The position numbers were made by a program, and so were the translations under genes. Under the pieces are notes generated by a model that was not told the origin of the DNA, searched no databases, and worked only from the letters and a program-made list of their open reading frames with translations. A DNA stretch of 64,000 nt from Leptospiraceae bacterium. Its GTDB lineage: Bacteria > Spirochaetota > Leptospiria > Leptospirales > Leptospiraceae. How positions within the stretch are numbered: the stretch's first letter is position 1; each line of letters opens with the position of its first letter. Below are positions 54,502-63,153 of the stretch, in pieces. The stretch covers positions 144,774-208,773 of the forward strand of contig JACKPB010000009.1 of NCBI GenBank assembly GCA_024233875.1, given 5' to 3'.

Positions 54502-56369
54502 TTTTCTTCTCTTGATCCAGATGTAAATTCTTTCCCGGTAAGCCTGAAGTACTCACCTTTGAGTTTATTGAGATCATTTTCTAGCTTATTGTAGCCTACC
54601 AATAGGTTAGAAATCGTTTGATCCTTGAACAAAACAGCGTAGTTGAATAGAAGTTTGGTTAGGTCGTACACTGCATCCTGAACAGTTCTATTCTCTATTC
54701 GATTTTGAGTGACGATCTTAGCAGTTCCGTAGGGTATAAATCTTTGCATGGGTTTCAAATCTTCAAGAGTCTTTTCCCTTGTAGCGTAGGTTTTTTCATT
54801 TAGCTCTCCACTTCTTTCCAGTTCTTTTGCTAAACGATCATTTTCTACGACTACAGCAAGTTTTTTAGCAAATTTACCAAAAAAGTCTGCCGCATCACTG
54901 ATCAATTTGACAAGAGACATTTCTATCTGGTCGGTCGTTCCCTTGGTGAGATCATCGTTGTATTTTTTAAAACTATAACTAAAACTTGGGAATTTTCTAT
55001 TGAAAGCATCTAGAGAACGAAGAATTTGATTGGTTTTGTCTATTTCCGGAAAGAAAAGTCCATTTTGGAAAACCAGTACATCCGACATATTTCCTTTATC
55101 TTCTACTTTGATGTATCCTTCAAAAATTGGTAGGAATTGGGTTTGGATGTCCCTACAGAGCGCTTGAAGCAATTTTGGAGGGGATTGTCTGATAGACTGT
55201 TTGATCGTATCCAGCTGGGAATTGTCAGGATAAAATCGATTGATGTGTTCTGTGAGAATCGCATCAATGAAATCTAAAGAAATTTGATTTTCTTTTTTGA
55301 AAGTAAAGTAATTCTTTCTAACAGTTACCAGTTCCTCAAGACTACCTAATTTTCCGTAAATGTCATTGGATATTTTTGTGGAAGCCATTTCGATTTGCTT
55401 CATGATCTCCGGTGAAGCTGAAAATCTGGATTCATCGATAGGAGTGACTGCTAATTTTTTTTCTATATCTTCCCAGGTGATCAATTTTTTGTTCATAACT
55501 ACATGAATGGCTATGATTGAATCTTTCAAGGTAGGACGACGGGTTTCCAGGGTTAAAATATAAGTCAACCCTCTTACGATCGGTTCCAATTTACCTACTA
55601 ATTTGGGTTCCATTTTGACAAGGTTGGGAATCTTTTCCATGACAATGTCTTTGGTATCGGGTCTCTGAAGAATGCGTACGTAGTACATTTGCATCTTTAA
55701 AGATCGTCCCAAGAATACTTCAGGGGAAATTTCATCTTTAAAGAGAGAATCGAGGGAGATAAACGCATTGAAAAACCTCCCAAAGTTCACTACTACATTG
55801 TACTCTTTGGGTGTCCAGAATCTCCAGCCTGCCTGTTCACAAAACTTTAGAGCCTGAGCAGTACCGATGATTTCTTCCTCAGATAGGAACTTGAAAATTT
55901 TCTCAACATTCACTGAGAGTGTTGGTTTTCTACCCAATAAACCTAGGTCCAAAGACTTAGATTCTTTTGCAAATTTAGCGATGAGATTGCTTCCTCCAAA
56001 AATTCTATCGATCAAACTGGCATCATTTTTCTGAGGTTGTTTCTGGGCTTCAGATTGGATGGCGGCTTTTGCAATTTCAGAGGATGGGTTGGCTACTGCT
56101 TCAGATCCGGAATTTGATCTTGAAGAACCCGAACCGGTAGATCCACCTCCTCCTCCGGAAGGAGCTTTTCTTTTTTCAAGCACCCGTTCTTTTCTTTCGT
56201 TCTTTTCAAATTCCTCATCTAGTTTTTTGATCATATCAATTCGAATGAACACATCATTCGATCTGGTAATGATTTCGTCTACTTTGGCTTGATGCTCTGC
56301 AGAACGACTTTTACGATATAGGTTGGCAAAGATTTTATGTGCTTCGGTTCTACTTACATTTTCATCCAA
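54498..56369 (-). CDS. Large conserved protein of unknown function
   Basis: 623 residues, no signal peptide. A helical N-terminus (1-65) leads to a Gly/Ser-rich linker (about 71-90, GGGGGSTGSGSS) and a Gln-rich stretch. A long, mainly helical body follows (150-620). No enzyme motif is visible. It is reminiscent of large cytoplasmic spirochaete proteins of unknown function, but I cannot name a family. It sits between lolA (2 bases away) and trpS. Confidence 0.65.
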   Translation of the reverse strand: MDENVSRTEAHKIFANLYRKSRSAEHQAKVDEIITRSNDVFIRIDMIKKLDEEFEKNERKERVLEKRKAPSGGGGGSTGSGSSRSNSGSEAVANPSSEIAKAAIQSEAQKQPQKNDASLIDRIFGGSNLIAKFAKESKSLDLGLLGRKPTLSVNVEKIFKFLSEEEIIGTAQALKFCEQAGWRFWTPKEYNVVVNFGRFFNAFISLDSLFKDEISPEVFLGRSLKMQMYYVRILQRPDTKDIVMEKIPNLVKMEPKLVGKLEPIVRGLTYILTLETRRPTLKDSIIAIHVVMNKKLITWEDIEKKLAVTPIDESRFSASPEIMKQIEMASTKISNDIYGKLGSLEELVTVRKNYFTFKKENQISLDFIDAILTEHINRFYPDNSQLDTIKQSIRQSPPKLLQALCRDIQTQFLPIFEGYIKVEDKGNMSDVLVFQNGLFFPEIDKTNQILRSLDAFNRKFPSFSYSFKKYNDDLTKGTTDQIEMSLVKLISDAADFFGKFAKKLAVVVENDRLAKELERSGELNEKTYATREKTLEDLKPMQRFIPYGTAKIVTQNRIENRTVQDAVYDLTKLLFNYAVLFKDQTISNLLVGYNKLENDLNKLKGEYFRLTGKEFTSGSREEN

Positions 56370-56371
56370 AA

Positions 56372-56980
56372 CTATTCCCTCTGGTTCAATGGATTTTCAA
56401 CTATTTGTGCGCTGGATGGAGGGTGATAATTGAAAATACTCGCCGGCAATCCAATATTTGTTTGAACACCCGATAAAGAAATTTCTGTATATGAATCCCT
56501 CCCCCTGGGTTTCATTCGAATACTTCGTAAAATATTGTTAGGAGTCATGGATACAATAATTTCCTCATATGCTTTTTTTTCTGAAGTTAGACGAATAGTG
56601 GTTCCTGTAGCACTTACATTTTCATAGCCTGATAGCAAACCGTACAATCCTCCCGAACCGCCTTTTAAATCCTGCTTGCCGGCAATTGCACTGGAAGGGT
56701 TGTAAAACCAGAGATGTTTGCCATTGGCTGATAGAATTCTTCCATCTGAAAGTTTTAAATAAAGGTTGTGAGGCTTTTTATAAGACATAAGTCCGGAAGT
56801 GCCATTTATAGTGATATTTGCACGAATGCTTTCAAAACTATTCATAGTACTCAATAATACAGAGAGCAATTCTTCTCCGGATTGTGAATATAAGGGAAAA
56901 GAGAATAAAAAACCAATAAAAATTATCGGAATTTTTTTCTTAATATTTAAAGGAAATATAAGGAAACTTCGGAAAGTCAT
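56372..56980 (-). CDS. lolA: LolA-like outer-membrane lipoprotein carrier
   Basis: 202 residues with a signal peptide (IPIIFIGFLFSFPLYSQ) and a LolA-type beta half-barrel: LLSTMNSFESIRANITINGT, YKKPHNLYLKLSDG, NGKHLWFYNPSS. It should ferry lipoproteins across the periplasm, which fits the many lipoproteins here. The annotated ATG lies inside a terminator-like hairpin and has no ribosome site, so the true start may be a few codons downstream. Confidence 0.75.
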   Translation of the reverse strand: MTFRSFLIFPLNIKKKIPIIFIGFLFSFPLYSQSGEELLSVLLSTMNSFESIRANITINGTSGLMSYKKPHNLYLKLSDGRILSANGKHLWFYNPSSAIAGKQDLKGGSGGLYGLLSGYENVSATGTTIRLTSEKKAYEEIIVSMTPNNILRSIRMKPRGRDSYTEISLSGVQTNIGLPASIFNYHPPSSAQIVENPLNQRE

Positions 56981-57005
56981 AAAGCTAAGAAATGACCTTC
57001 CGAAG
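56967..57005 (-). terminator. Hairpin after etfA, overlapping the lolA start
   Basis: Arms 56967-56980 and 56992-57005 pair over 14 positions with one mismatch, and T-rich sequence follows on the minus strand. It lies 18 bases after the etfA stop, and the proposed lolA ATG (56980) is part of the stem. Confidence 0.65.
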
Positions 57006-57023
57006 AAAAAATAAAGGAAAAAT

Positions 57024-57983
57024 TTATCCCAGAGCTTTTTTAAATTCTTTTGTCAAAGCGGGAACTACATCAAAGAGATCAGCCTGAACCCCAAAAGTGG
57101 CAACTTTGAAAATTGGAGCATCGCCGTCTTTGTTAATGGCTACAATGTATTTAGAGGATCCCATACCTGCCATGTGCTGGATGGAACCTGAAATACCACA
57201 TGCTATGTAGCAATTTGGTGATACAGTTTTTCCTGTTTGACCAACCTGATGAGAGTGAGAAATCCAGCCTGCATCCACTGCGGCTCTGGAAGCTCCCATA
57301 GCGGCACCAATCGTGTCACAGAGTTCCTGAAGCATAGGAAAGTTTTCTGGACCTTTCATACCTCTACCACCGGAAACTATAATTGATGCTTCTGTGAGTT
57401 GGATTTTGTTGCCACCTGACATTTCAGTTGAAGTGATCTTGGATTTAGTCTCACCCACACCCTGAGAGGTAGCTTCTGTTGCTCCAGCTCCGGCTGTTTG
57501 AGTGACTTCTTGAGAATTGGGACGAACTGTGATCACCTGAATGTCTGTTGTGACTTTGATATTTGCATATGCTTTACCGGAGTAAATTGGCTTTTTAGCT
57601 ACTACTTTACCACCGTCAACTGAAAGACCTACTGCATCAGCTATGATACCTGCATCCAGTTTTACAGCAACTCTTGGAGAGTAATCTTTTCCCATACCTG
57701 TGTGTGGCATGAGAACAACTTTGGAACCTTTTTCTTTAGCTACAGCCGCGATTAGATTGGCATATCCTTCCGGATTGAAATCTGCTACATTGGCAGTAAT
57801 GACTTTATCTGCACCAACTGCTGCTAATTCGCTAGCAAATCCATCTGCTCCGGCTCCGATAAGGAGAACTTCTACCTGAGATCCTAATTCGGAAGCAATC
57901 TTCTTACCTGCGGATGTAATCTCTTTAGAGATTTTTTTTAGAGCTCCGTCTTTGATTTCACCTACAACTAATACATTAGACAT
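57024..57983 (-). CDS. etfA: Electron transfer flavoprotein alpha subunit
   Basis: 319 residues. The C-terminal FAD domain has GGRGMKGPENFPML, GAAMGASRAAVDAGW, HQVGQTGKTVSPNCYIACG and IAINKDGDAPIF. It accepts electrons from acyl-CoA dehydrogenases and passes them to the quinone pool. It starts 11 bases after etfB. Confidence 0.96.
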   Translation of the reverse strand: MSNVLVVGEIKDGALKKISKEITSAGKKIASELGSQVEVLLIGAGADGFASELAAVGADKVITANVADFNPEGYANLIAAVAKEKGSKVVLMPHTGMGKDYSPRVAVKLDAGIIADAVGLSVDGGKVVAKKPIYSGKAYANIKVTTDIQVITVRPNSQEVTQTAGAGATEATSQGVGETKSKITSTEMSGGNKIQLTEASIIVSGGRGMKGPENFPMLQELCDTIGAAMGASRAAVDAGWISHSHQVGQTGKTVSPNCYIACGISGSIQHMAGMGSSKYIVAINKDGDAPIFKVATFGVQADLFDVVPALTKEFKKALG

Positions 57984-57994
57984 AACTTATCTCC

Positions 57995-58756
57995 TTATAT
58001 AACCTTCGCTTCTTCTCTGAGTGCTTTTACTAACTGTTGTGCAAAACCATCAGCATCACCTGCTTCAAGCTTCCTTCCTGCTATACGAGCCGGAGGAGGT
58101 TCTAAAGAGACAATTTCTAATTTTCCAGAAGGATTTCCGAGATCTGCTGCATTTACTGTAGTGATCGGTTTCTTCTTAGCTGTCATAATGCCTTTCAAGG
58201 AAGGATATCTGGGTTCATTCAGACCTTTTTGAGCTGTTAAAAGTAAAGGTAAAGAAGCTTCAACAACTGCTGTTCCACCTTCCACTTCTCTGGTTACTTT
58301 TGCACTGGTTCCATTGATTTCCAGTTTCAATGCAAGAGAAACATGAGCCCATCCGAGACGTTCTGCAACCTGAACTCCTGTTTGTGAGCTATCGGAGTCA
58401 ATCGCCTGTCTACCTGAAATAACGATGTCGGGGTTTTCAGATTTAATAAAATTTGCGATTAATTCTGAGGTAAAAGCTGAATCAAAATTATTGTAACTAT
58501 CAACTTTGATTTGAACAGCTTTGTCAACACCCATTGCATAAGCAGTTCTCAGGGCTTCCTGAGTTCTATCGGGTCCAACTGTAACAGCAATGACTTCACC
58601 GCCGTTTTTTTCTCTTAATTTGATTCCTTCTTCAATGGCGAATTCATCATAGGGAGAGATAATCCATTTAACTCCCGCTTCGTTAATAGATTTATCACCG
58701 AGTTTGATGCTGGTTTCTGTATCAGGAACCTGCTTAACTAGAACTACAACTTTCAT
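57995..58756 (-). CDS. etfB: Electron transfer flavoprotein beta subunit
   Basis: 253 residues: MKVVVLVKQVPDTETSIKL, ISPYDEFAIEEGIKL, DIVISGRQAIDSDSSQTG and YPSLKGIMTAKKKP are typical. It binds AMP and pairs with EtfA. It is the first gene of etfBA. Confidence 0.96.
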   Translation of the reverse strand: MKVVVLVKQVPDTETSIKLGDKSINEAGVKWIISPYDEFAIEEGIKLREKNGGEVIAVTVGPDRTQEALRTAYAMGVDKAVQIKVDSYNNFDSAFTSELIANFIKSENPDIVISGRQAIDSDSSQTGVQVAERLGWAHVSLALKLEINGTSAKVTREVEGGTAVVEASLPLLLTAQKGLNEPRYPSLKGIMTAKKKPITTVNAADLGNPSGKLEIVSLEPPPARIAGRKLEAGDADGFAQQLVKALREEAKVI

Positions 58757-59140
58757 AATCCTCGTTTCCTCTTCGCTTTTCTTATTTTGGGTCTAATAAT
58801 ACGATTTCTGGAAGTGCTTGATAAGGAAAAGTCTTTTTTCTCACAGTAACAGTGAAAGAGAGGAATTGATCCGGGAAAGAATATGATTTTTCTCAGGAAT
58901 ACTTAGACAATTAACAAATTAGAATATTCGAAAATATAAAAAGAGCTATGAGTTATAAAAATAGAGAGTAAATGTTAACGCGATATAAAAAATAAATATT
59001 ATATTATGTCTTATTATATTTATTTATACAAATGACTCTACTCTTTTGATATTTCATAAAACTGTATACAGATTTTGAGCAATTCATCAGAACGAAAGCA
59101 TGTATTTTCGATTTACTCATGGAATCAGGGAGGGTTATTT
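58757..59140. other. Gap between divergent etfB and a membrane-protein gene
   Basis: 384 bases, very A+T-rich, with no gene. It includes one ATTATGTC octamer (59003-59010) inside an almost pure A+T stretch. An AGGGAGGG ribosome site (59127-59134) lies just before the TTG start at 59141. No tRNA or riboswitch was seen. Confidence 0.5.
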
Positions 59141-60670
59141 TTGCAATTTTTGAAAAGTTTGATCTTTCTTTTCGGGTTCAACTTTCTATTTGTTTTTTCT
59201 ATTCTAAACTCTCAGGAAAAATTCCCGATTCTCCTTCAAAACTCAGATTCTCTGCTTTTTTGGGAAGTGGTGAATGATTTCCCATTGAACTTCCGTGAGT
59301 GGATATTTGCGCCGCAGATGAGTAGTCTGCCCGATATCCTGATTGCTATTCTCACTACCGGCGTTCGGAATCCCAATCTTTATCTTTACTTTCATTCTGT
59401 TTTCATGCTTTCTCTCTTCTTTGGATCATTGATTTTATTGAATGGGAAGGATCACTCTCAACCTTTCCGGATTAAAAAGATTCTTCTTTCTTTTTTATTC
59501 CCCTTCTTATTTTATTTTTTGATCTTAGATCAATATTTCCTGGAAAATCAATTGATGTTAAATTCTATCTCTCCCGGTCATCACATGGGTGCTTATGTAA
59601 ATTCTTTAATCTTATTTTGTTTGTATCGATCTGAGTTTAAAGGAAAACATTATCTATTAGTTTTTCATTCAATACTTTCTCTTGCATCCTCTTCCTTCTT
59701 TTTTTTCTGGGGAATCTTTCCTGTCTTTGTAGTAGATTTATTTTCTCAATGGAAAAATCTTAAGTTGAAAGATTGGTTGCTCAGGATTCTTGTCTTGCTT
59801 TTTGTCTTTTATTCTTCCTATCGGATTCCAAAGGATTTAAATATTTTAAGATCTTCTTATCTTCTTACAGAGAGGATACTTTTTTCAGGGATTCAATTGC
59901 CTTCCGATCTCACTCAGATATTAGATGGATCTACATTATTTATGATTTCTATTCTTTTATTGATCTTTTTAGGTTTAGTTTTTAAAAAATGGATACGTAT
60001 TGTCTCTCCTACCGAAAAGGCTGAAGTCAGTGAGCATTCACAAAAAATTGATGGTACCCTGGTTCTTTATTTTATTGTTCAATTTGTTTTGAGTTCTCTA
60101 CTTATTCTCTTTTCAAAAATATTTTTCAATTTGAATTCGGTACGTTATGAATTTGGTGTTTATTTCTCATTTTTGATTCTTCTGGTGATTTTGATTCCCA
60201 AAAAATTGAATTATCTATCCTTAGGTTTCTTACCAATATTTATATTTTTTAATTTCAAAAATTCATTTAAAGATTTTATGTACTACACACCAAAATCTTT
60301 ATCCTGTATCCAGGAATTTGTGCCTTACTACAGTGGTTTGGTCCTGAGTGATTACTGGACATCAAGGGAGTTGTTTGTCTATTCTCAATTTTCACTCGAA
60401 ACTATCCCTCTTACAGAAAAAGGAGATCAGATGATCTGGCTCGGTAAGCATAGTAAGGCACTAAAACTGGAAAAGGAAAATCCGGAAGTATTGGTCTTCG
60501 AAAAAAAAGATTTAAAATTTTCAGTGGGGGATTGGGGAAAGCCAATTCAAAAAATGGATTGCGATAAGTATGTATTGGTTCAACTCGATCCCGATCAGAA
60601 ACAATTCAAATTGAAGAAGGATAAAATCTTAAAGGATTATAAGCTTTGGAGAAAAGCACTCGGATTGTGA
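59141..60670 (+). CDS. Polytopic membrane protein of unknown function
   Basis: 509 residues from a TTG at 59141 that has AGGGAGGG six bases upstream; the same frame extends 22 codons further but without a ribosome site. About nine to ten membrane helices lie in the first 400 residues, then a soluble C-terminus (about 410-509). It recalls membrane proteins of glycosyltransferase or O-antigen type in overall shape, but lacks a motif I recognise. Confidence 0.6.
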   Translation: MQFLKSLIFLFGFNFLFVFSILNSQEKFPILLQNSDSLLFWEVVNDFPLNFREWIFAPQMSSLPDILIAILTTGVRNPNLYLYFHSVFMLSLFFGSLILLNGKDHSQPFRIKKILLSFLFPFLFYFLILDQYFLENQLMLNSISPGHHMGAYVNSLILFCLYRSEFKGKHYLLVFHSILSLASSSFFFFWGIFPVFVVDLFSQWKNLKLKDWLLRILVLLFVFYSSYRIPKDLNILRSSYLLTERILFSGIQLPSDLTQILDGSTLFMISILLLIFLGLVFKKWIRIVSPTEKAEVSEHSQKIDGTLVLYFIVQFVLSSLLILFSKIFFNLNSVRYEFGVYFSFLILLVILIPKKLNYLSLGFLPIFIFFNFKNSFKDFMYYTPKSLSCIQEFVPYYSGLVLSDYWTSRELFVYSQFSLETIPLTEKGDQMIWLGKHSKALKLEKENPEVLVFEKKDLKFSVGDWGKPIQKMDCDKYVLVQLDPDQKQFKLKKDKILKDYKLWRKALGL

Positions 60671-60829
60671 ATTTTTTTAAGTTCACTATATCTTTTGCAA
60701 TTGATTGGAGGAACTTCAATTTGAGGAAGATTCACTTTTCTTTCCAATTCACATCGGTTCTCTGACGATAAATGGATTGTTCAAGAAATCAAAAAGAAAA
60801 TCAAATTACGGGTGCCTGAGCATTTTGCG

Positions 60830-61627
60830 ATGAAAAAATATCTTTTTACTCTAGTTCTTTTTTTAATTTTATTCGGAGGTATCTTGAAATTGTTAAAATT
60901 TTTGGAACAATCACTGATTTTTTATCCCGAAAAACTTCCTCCGGAGCATTCTTTTCAATATGATTCTCCCTTTGAAGAGATTACTTTAGCTATGCAGGAT
61001 GGGACGAAAATCAATTCTTTATATTTCAATTCACAGGAATCAAAGGGGATCATACTCTATTTCCATGGAAATGCTGGAAGTCTGCGTTCCTGGGGAGATG
61101 TGTACAGAGAATTTCTCCCCAATCATTGGGATCTATTTATCACCGATTATCGAAGTTATGGAAAAAGTGATGGAAAACCGGATGAAGACTTATTGTATTC
61201 GGATGCATTGGAACTCTATGAATACTTAGTTCAAAAATATCCGGGTAAGGAAATCATTCCCTATGGAAGATCTATAGGAACAGCGATTGCCGCCTACCTT
61301 GCCAATCATAAAAAAACAAAGAGATTAATATTAGAGACACCTTACACTGATTTTCCCGCTATCGCAAAGAAATACTTTCCTTTTGTCCCAGGTGTGATAC
61401 TGTCATATCGCCTGGAGACTAAAAAATATGTCGATAGTTATGGTGGTAATACGTTAATCTTACACGGAGATCGTGATGAAATCATTCCTGTGGAAATGGG
61501 AAGGGAAATCGGCAGGTTGTCTGAAAGAATTAGGTATGTTGAAGTCAAAGGAGGGTATCACAATAATCTTTCCACTTTTCGTGATACACTGAAGGCAAGA
61601 AAGGAATTTTTAAATTTGGAATTTTAA
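60830..61627 (+). CDS. Alpha/beta hydrolase, membrane anchored (ABHD17/YfhR-like)
   Basis: 265 residues from the ATG at 60830; a GTG six codons earlier is possible. It has an N-terminal membrane anchor (YLFTLVLFLILFGGILKLL). The oxyanion region is YFHGNAGSLRSW, the nucleophile Ser lies in YGRSIGTA, the acid in HGDRDEIIP and the His in GGYHNNL. It is probably an esterase or depalmitoylase-like enzyme; the substrate is unknown. Confidence 0.8.
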   Translation: MKKYLFTLVLFLILFGGILKLLKFLEQSLIFYPEKLPPEHSFQYDSPFEEITLAMQDGTKINSLYFNSQESKGIILYFHGNAGSLRSWGDVYREFLPNHWDLFITDYRSYGKSDGKPDEDLLYSDALELYEYLVQKYPGKEIIPYGRSIGTAIAAYLANHKKTKRLILETPYTDFPAIAKKYFPFVPGVILSYRLETKKYVDSYGGNTLILHGDRDEIIPVEMGREIGRLSERIRYVEVKGGYHNNLSTFRDTLKARKEFLNLEF

Positions 61628-61715
61628 ATGCTTTGAGAAAACTTGAAGTTGGTTTTTTTTTATTCAAAATTATATTTTACTTATAAATCAATAAAAATAA
61701 GGATTCGGAGATGAT

Positions 61716-61783
61716 GATTTCCCATTCTGTCGACGGATCCACGGAAATCTACTCACCTTTCGCATGAAGTGCATAAGGTGAGT
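61716..61783 (+). repeat. Two hairpins preceding repeat copy B
   Basis: GATTTCC (61716-61722) with GGAAATC (61743-61749), then ACTCACCTT (61751-61759) with AAGGTGAGT (61775-61783). The second is related to the hairpin at 18590-18619, including loop CGCA..GAAGTG, with compensatory C-G for A-T pairs. Confidence 0.55.
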
Positions 61784-61786
61784 TAC

Positions 61787-61886
61787 TTAAAGTCAATATC
61801 AAAAATATTTTCACTTTCATAAAGAACTCAGCTATAAAATGGCTACATACCCAAATAGGAAATCTGTAATTATTTATGAGAATTAG
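61787..61886 (+). repeat. Dispersed intergenic repeat, copy B
   Basis: TTAAAGTCAATATCAAAAAT, TCACTTTCATAAAGAACTCA, GCTATAAAATGGCTACATAC and GTAATTATTTATGAGAATTA line up with copies A, C and D. It is the most diverged copy in its first half. It follows a hairpin and lies in the 266-base gap before thyX. Confidence 0.7.
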
Positions 61887-61893
61887 TACATTC

Positions 61894-62817
61894 TTACCAG
61901 GGAATATTTAAATTTAGGTCTTTTAGCTTTTCCTCAAGTTCTTCCCGTTCCCGATTTTTCTTTACAGATCGATCAGAATTTAACATTCCGAAACCGATTG
62001 CTTTTTGAATGGCGGATTCAGTATTTCCCGAAGTGATTTCTTTGAGAATTTCCATTTCCATACGGGTAAGGCTGGAGCTATGTACAACATAGTCCTGAAA
62101 GGCTTCCCATGCGATAGGACACCAACGCTTTACAATTTCTTCACCAATTGTTCTGGCGTACTGTCGGATTTCTAGTTGAGCGTGGGAGTCCATTCTCAGA
62201 GCAAGAAAATGCAGGAGGTTGTGAAGGTCAACTTTCCAGTAGGCTTCTGTGTATGTGGAAAGGGGAAGATCTTTTCTTGCCTGTTCTCTGGCGATTCCCT
62301 TTTCTATTCGTTCGTTGTAAATTTTTTGTGAAAGATTGTGGAATTCTTTTTCCTGGTCAGTCAGTAGTTTTCCATCTTCAGGAGAGAAAAATCCGGAACT
62401 TCCCTGTTTGTTGTCTGAAGATTGTTTTCTCCATTCTGAGGGGGAAGTTTTTTGAGAAGAATCGATTGCCACTGAATATCTTGTACTGTATTCATTCACA
62501 TTTGCTGTTCTATGTCGGATCCATTGTCTCCAGGTGTCCATGGGAACGCGAACATGCAATTTGATTTCACACATTTCAAAAGGAGTTGTGTGCTTGTGGC
62601 GGAGTAGGTAGCGAATCAGTCCTCTGTCTTCATTGACTTTCTTGGTTCCCTTTCCATAGGAAACTCTGGCGGCCTGAACTATAGCTTCGTCTGTGCCCAT
62701 ATAATCAATTACCCGAATGAAACCATCATCCAGTACCCGAAACGGCAATCCCAGAACCTCATCCAGATCAGGTGAGGACAATCTGGATAGTTTTTCAGAT
62801 GTATCTGCAGTACTCAA
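61894..62817 (-). CDS. thyX: Flavin-dependent thymidylate synthase ThyX
   Basis: 307 residues, longer than the usual 220-250. The signature R101-H-R103 with the following YSTRYS is intact, as is LRHKHTTPFE. It makes dTMP from dUMP with FAD and methylene-tetrahydrofolate. Extra length comes from N- and C-terminal extensions and an insertion near residues 120-150. It diverges from csoR. Confidence 0.92.
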   Translation of the reverse strand: MSTADTSEKLSRLSSPDLDEVLGLPFRVLDDGFIRVIDYMGTDEAIVQAARVSYGKGTKKVNEDRGLIRYLLRHKHTTPFEMCEIKLHVRVPMDTWRQWIRHRTANVNEYSTRYSVAIDSSQKTSPSEWRKQSSDNKQGSSGFFSPEDGKLLTDQEKEFHNLSQKIYNERIEKGIAREQARKDLPLSTYTEAYWKVDLHNLLHFLALRMDSHAQLEIRQYARTIGEEIVKRWCPIAWEAFQDYVVHSSSLTRMEMEILKEITSGNTESAIQKAIGFGMLNSDRSVKKNREREELEEKLKDLNLNIPW

Positions 62818-62856
62818 TCAAATCTCTCCTTTTTTTTTACATTCAACAAACTTCGC

Positions 62857-62886
62857 TTGACAGGATACCTATACCCCTTAGGGTAT
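62857..62886 (+). promoter_or_regulatory. csoR promoter and operator
   Basis: TTGACA (62857-62862) and the palindrome ATACCC-CTTA-GGGTAT (62871-62886), a typical operator for CsoR-type repressors. The right half-site contains the AGGG that serves as the csoR ribosome site, so bound repressor would cover both promoter and translation signals. Autoregulation is inferred. Confidence 0.65.
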
Positions 62887-62890
62887 GTGC

Positions 62891-63145
62891 ATGAATCAAA
62901 CAGAACTCATCCATAGACTAAACAGAATCCAAGGGCAGATAGAAGCAATCAAGAGAAATTTGATCGATCAGCCATCTGACTGCAAGAAAAACATTCAATT
63001 ATTAAAAGCTGCTACCAACGCCCTTAAAAAATTCGGACAGGCTTATGTGGAAGAGCATATGCAACAATGCCTGAATACAAACATTGATCCCAAAGAAATC
63101 GAATCTGATCTTAGAAATGTGATTTCATCAGCTTTTTCTCTCTAG
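62891..63145 (+). CDS. csoR: CsoR-family metal-sensing repressor
   Basis: 84 residues from the ATG at 62891, which has AGGG at a good distance; an ATG two codons earlier overlaps the operator. The DUF156 four-helix fold has C31, H56 and C60 (DCKKN and EEHMQQC), with the same spacing as the Cu(I) site of CsoR (Cys, His 25 later, Cys 4 later). It should release DNA on copper binding. No copper exporter is adjacent in the window. Confidence 0.85.
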   Translation: MNQTELIHRLNRIQGQIEAIKRNLIDQPSDCKKNIQLLKAATNALKKFGQAYVEEHMQQCLNTNIDPKEIESDLRNVISSAFSL

Positions 63146-63153
63146 TTTTCTTC

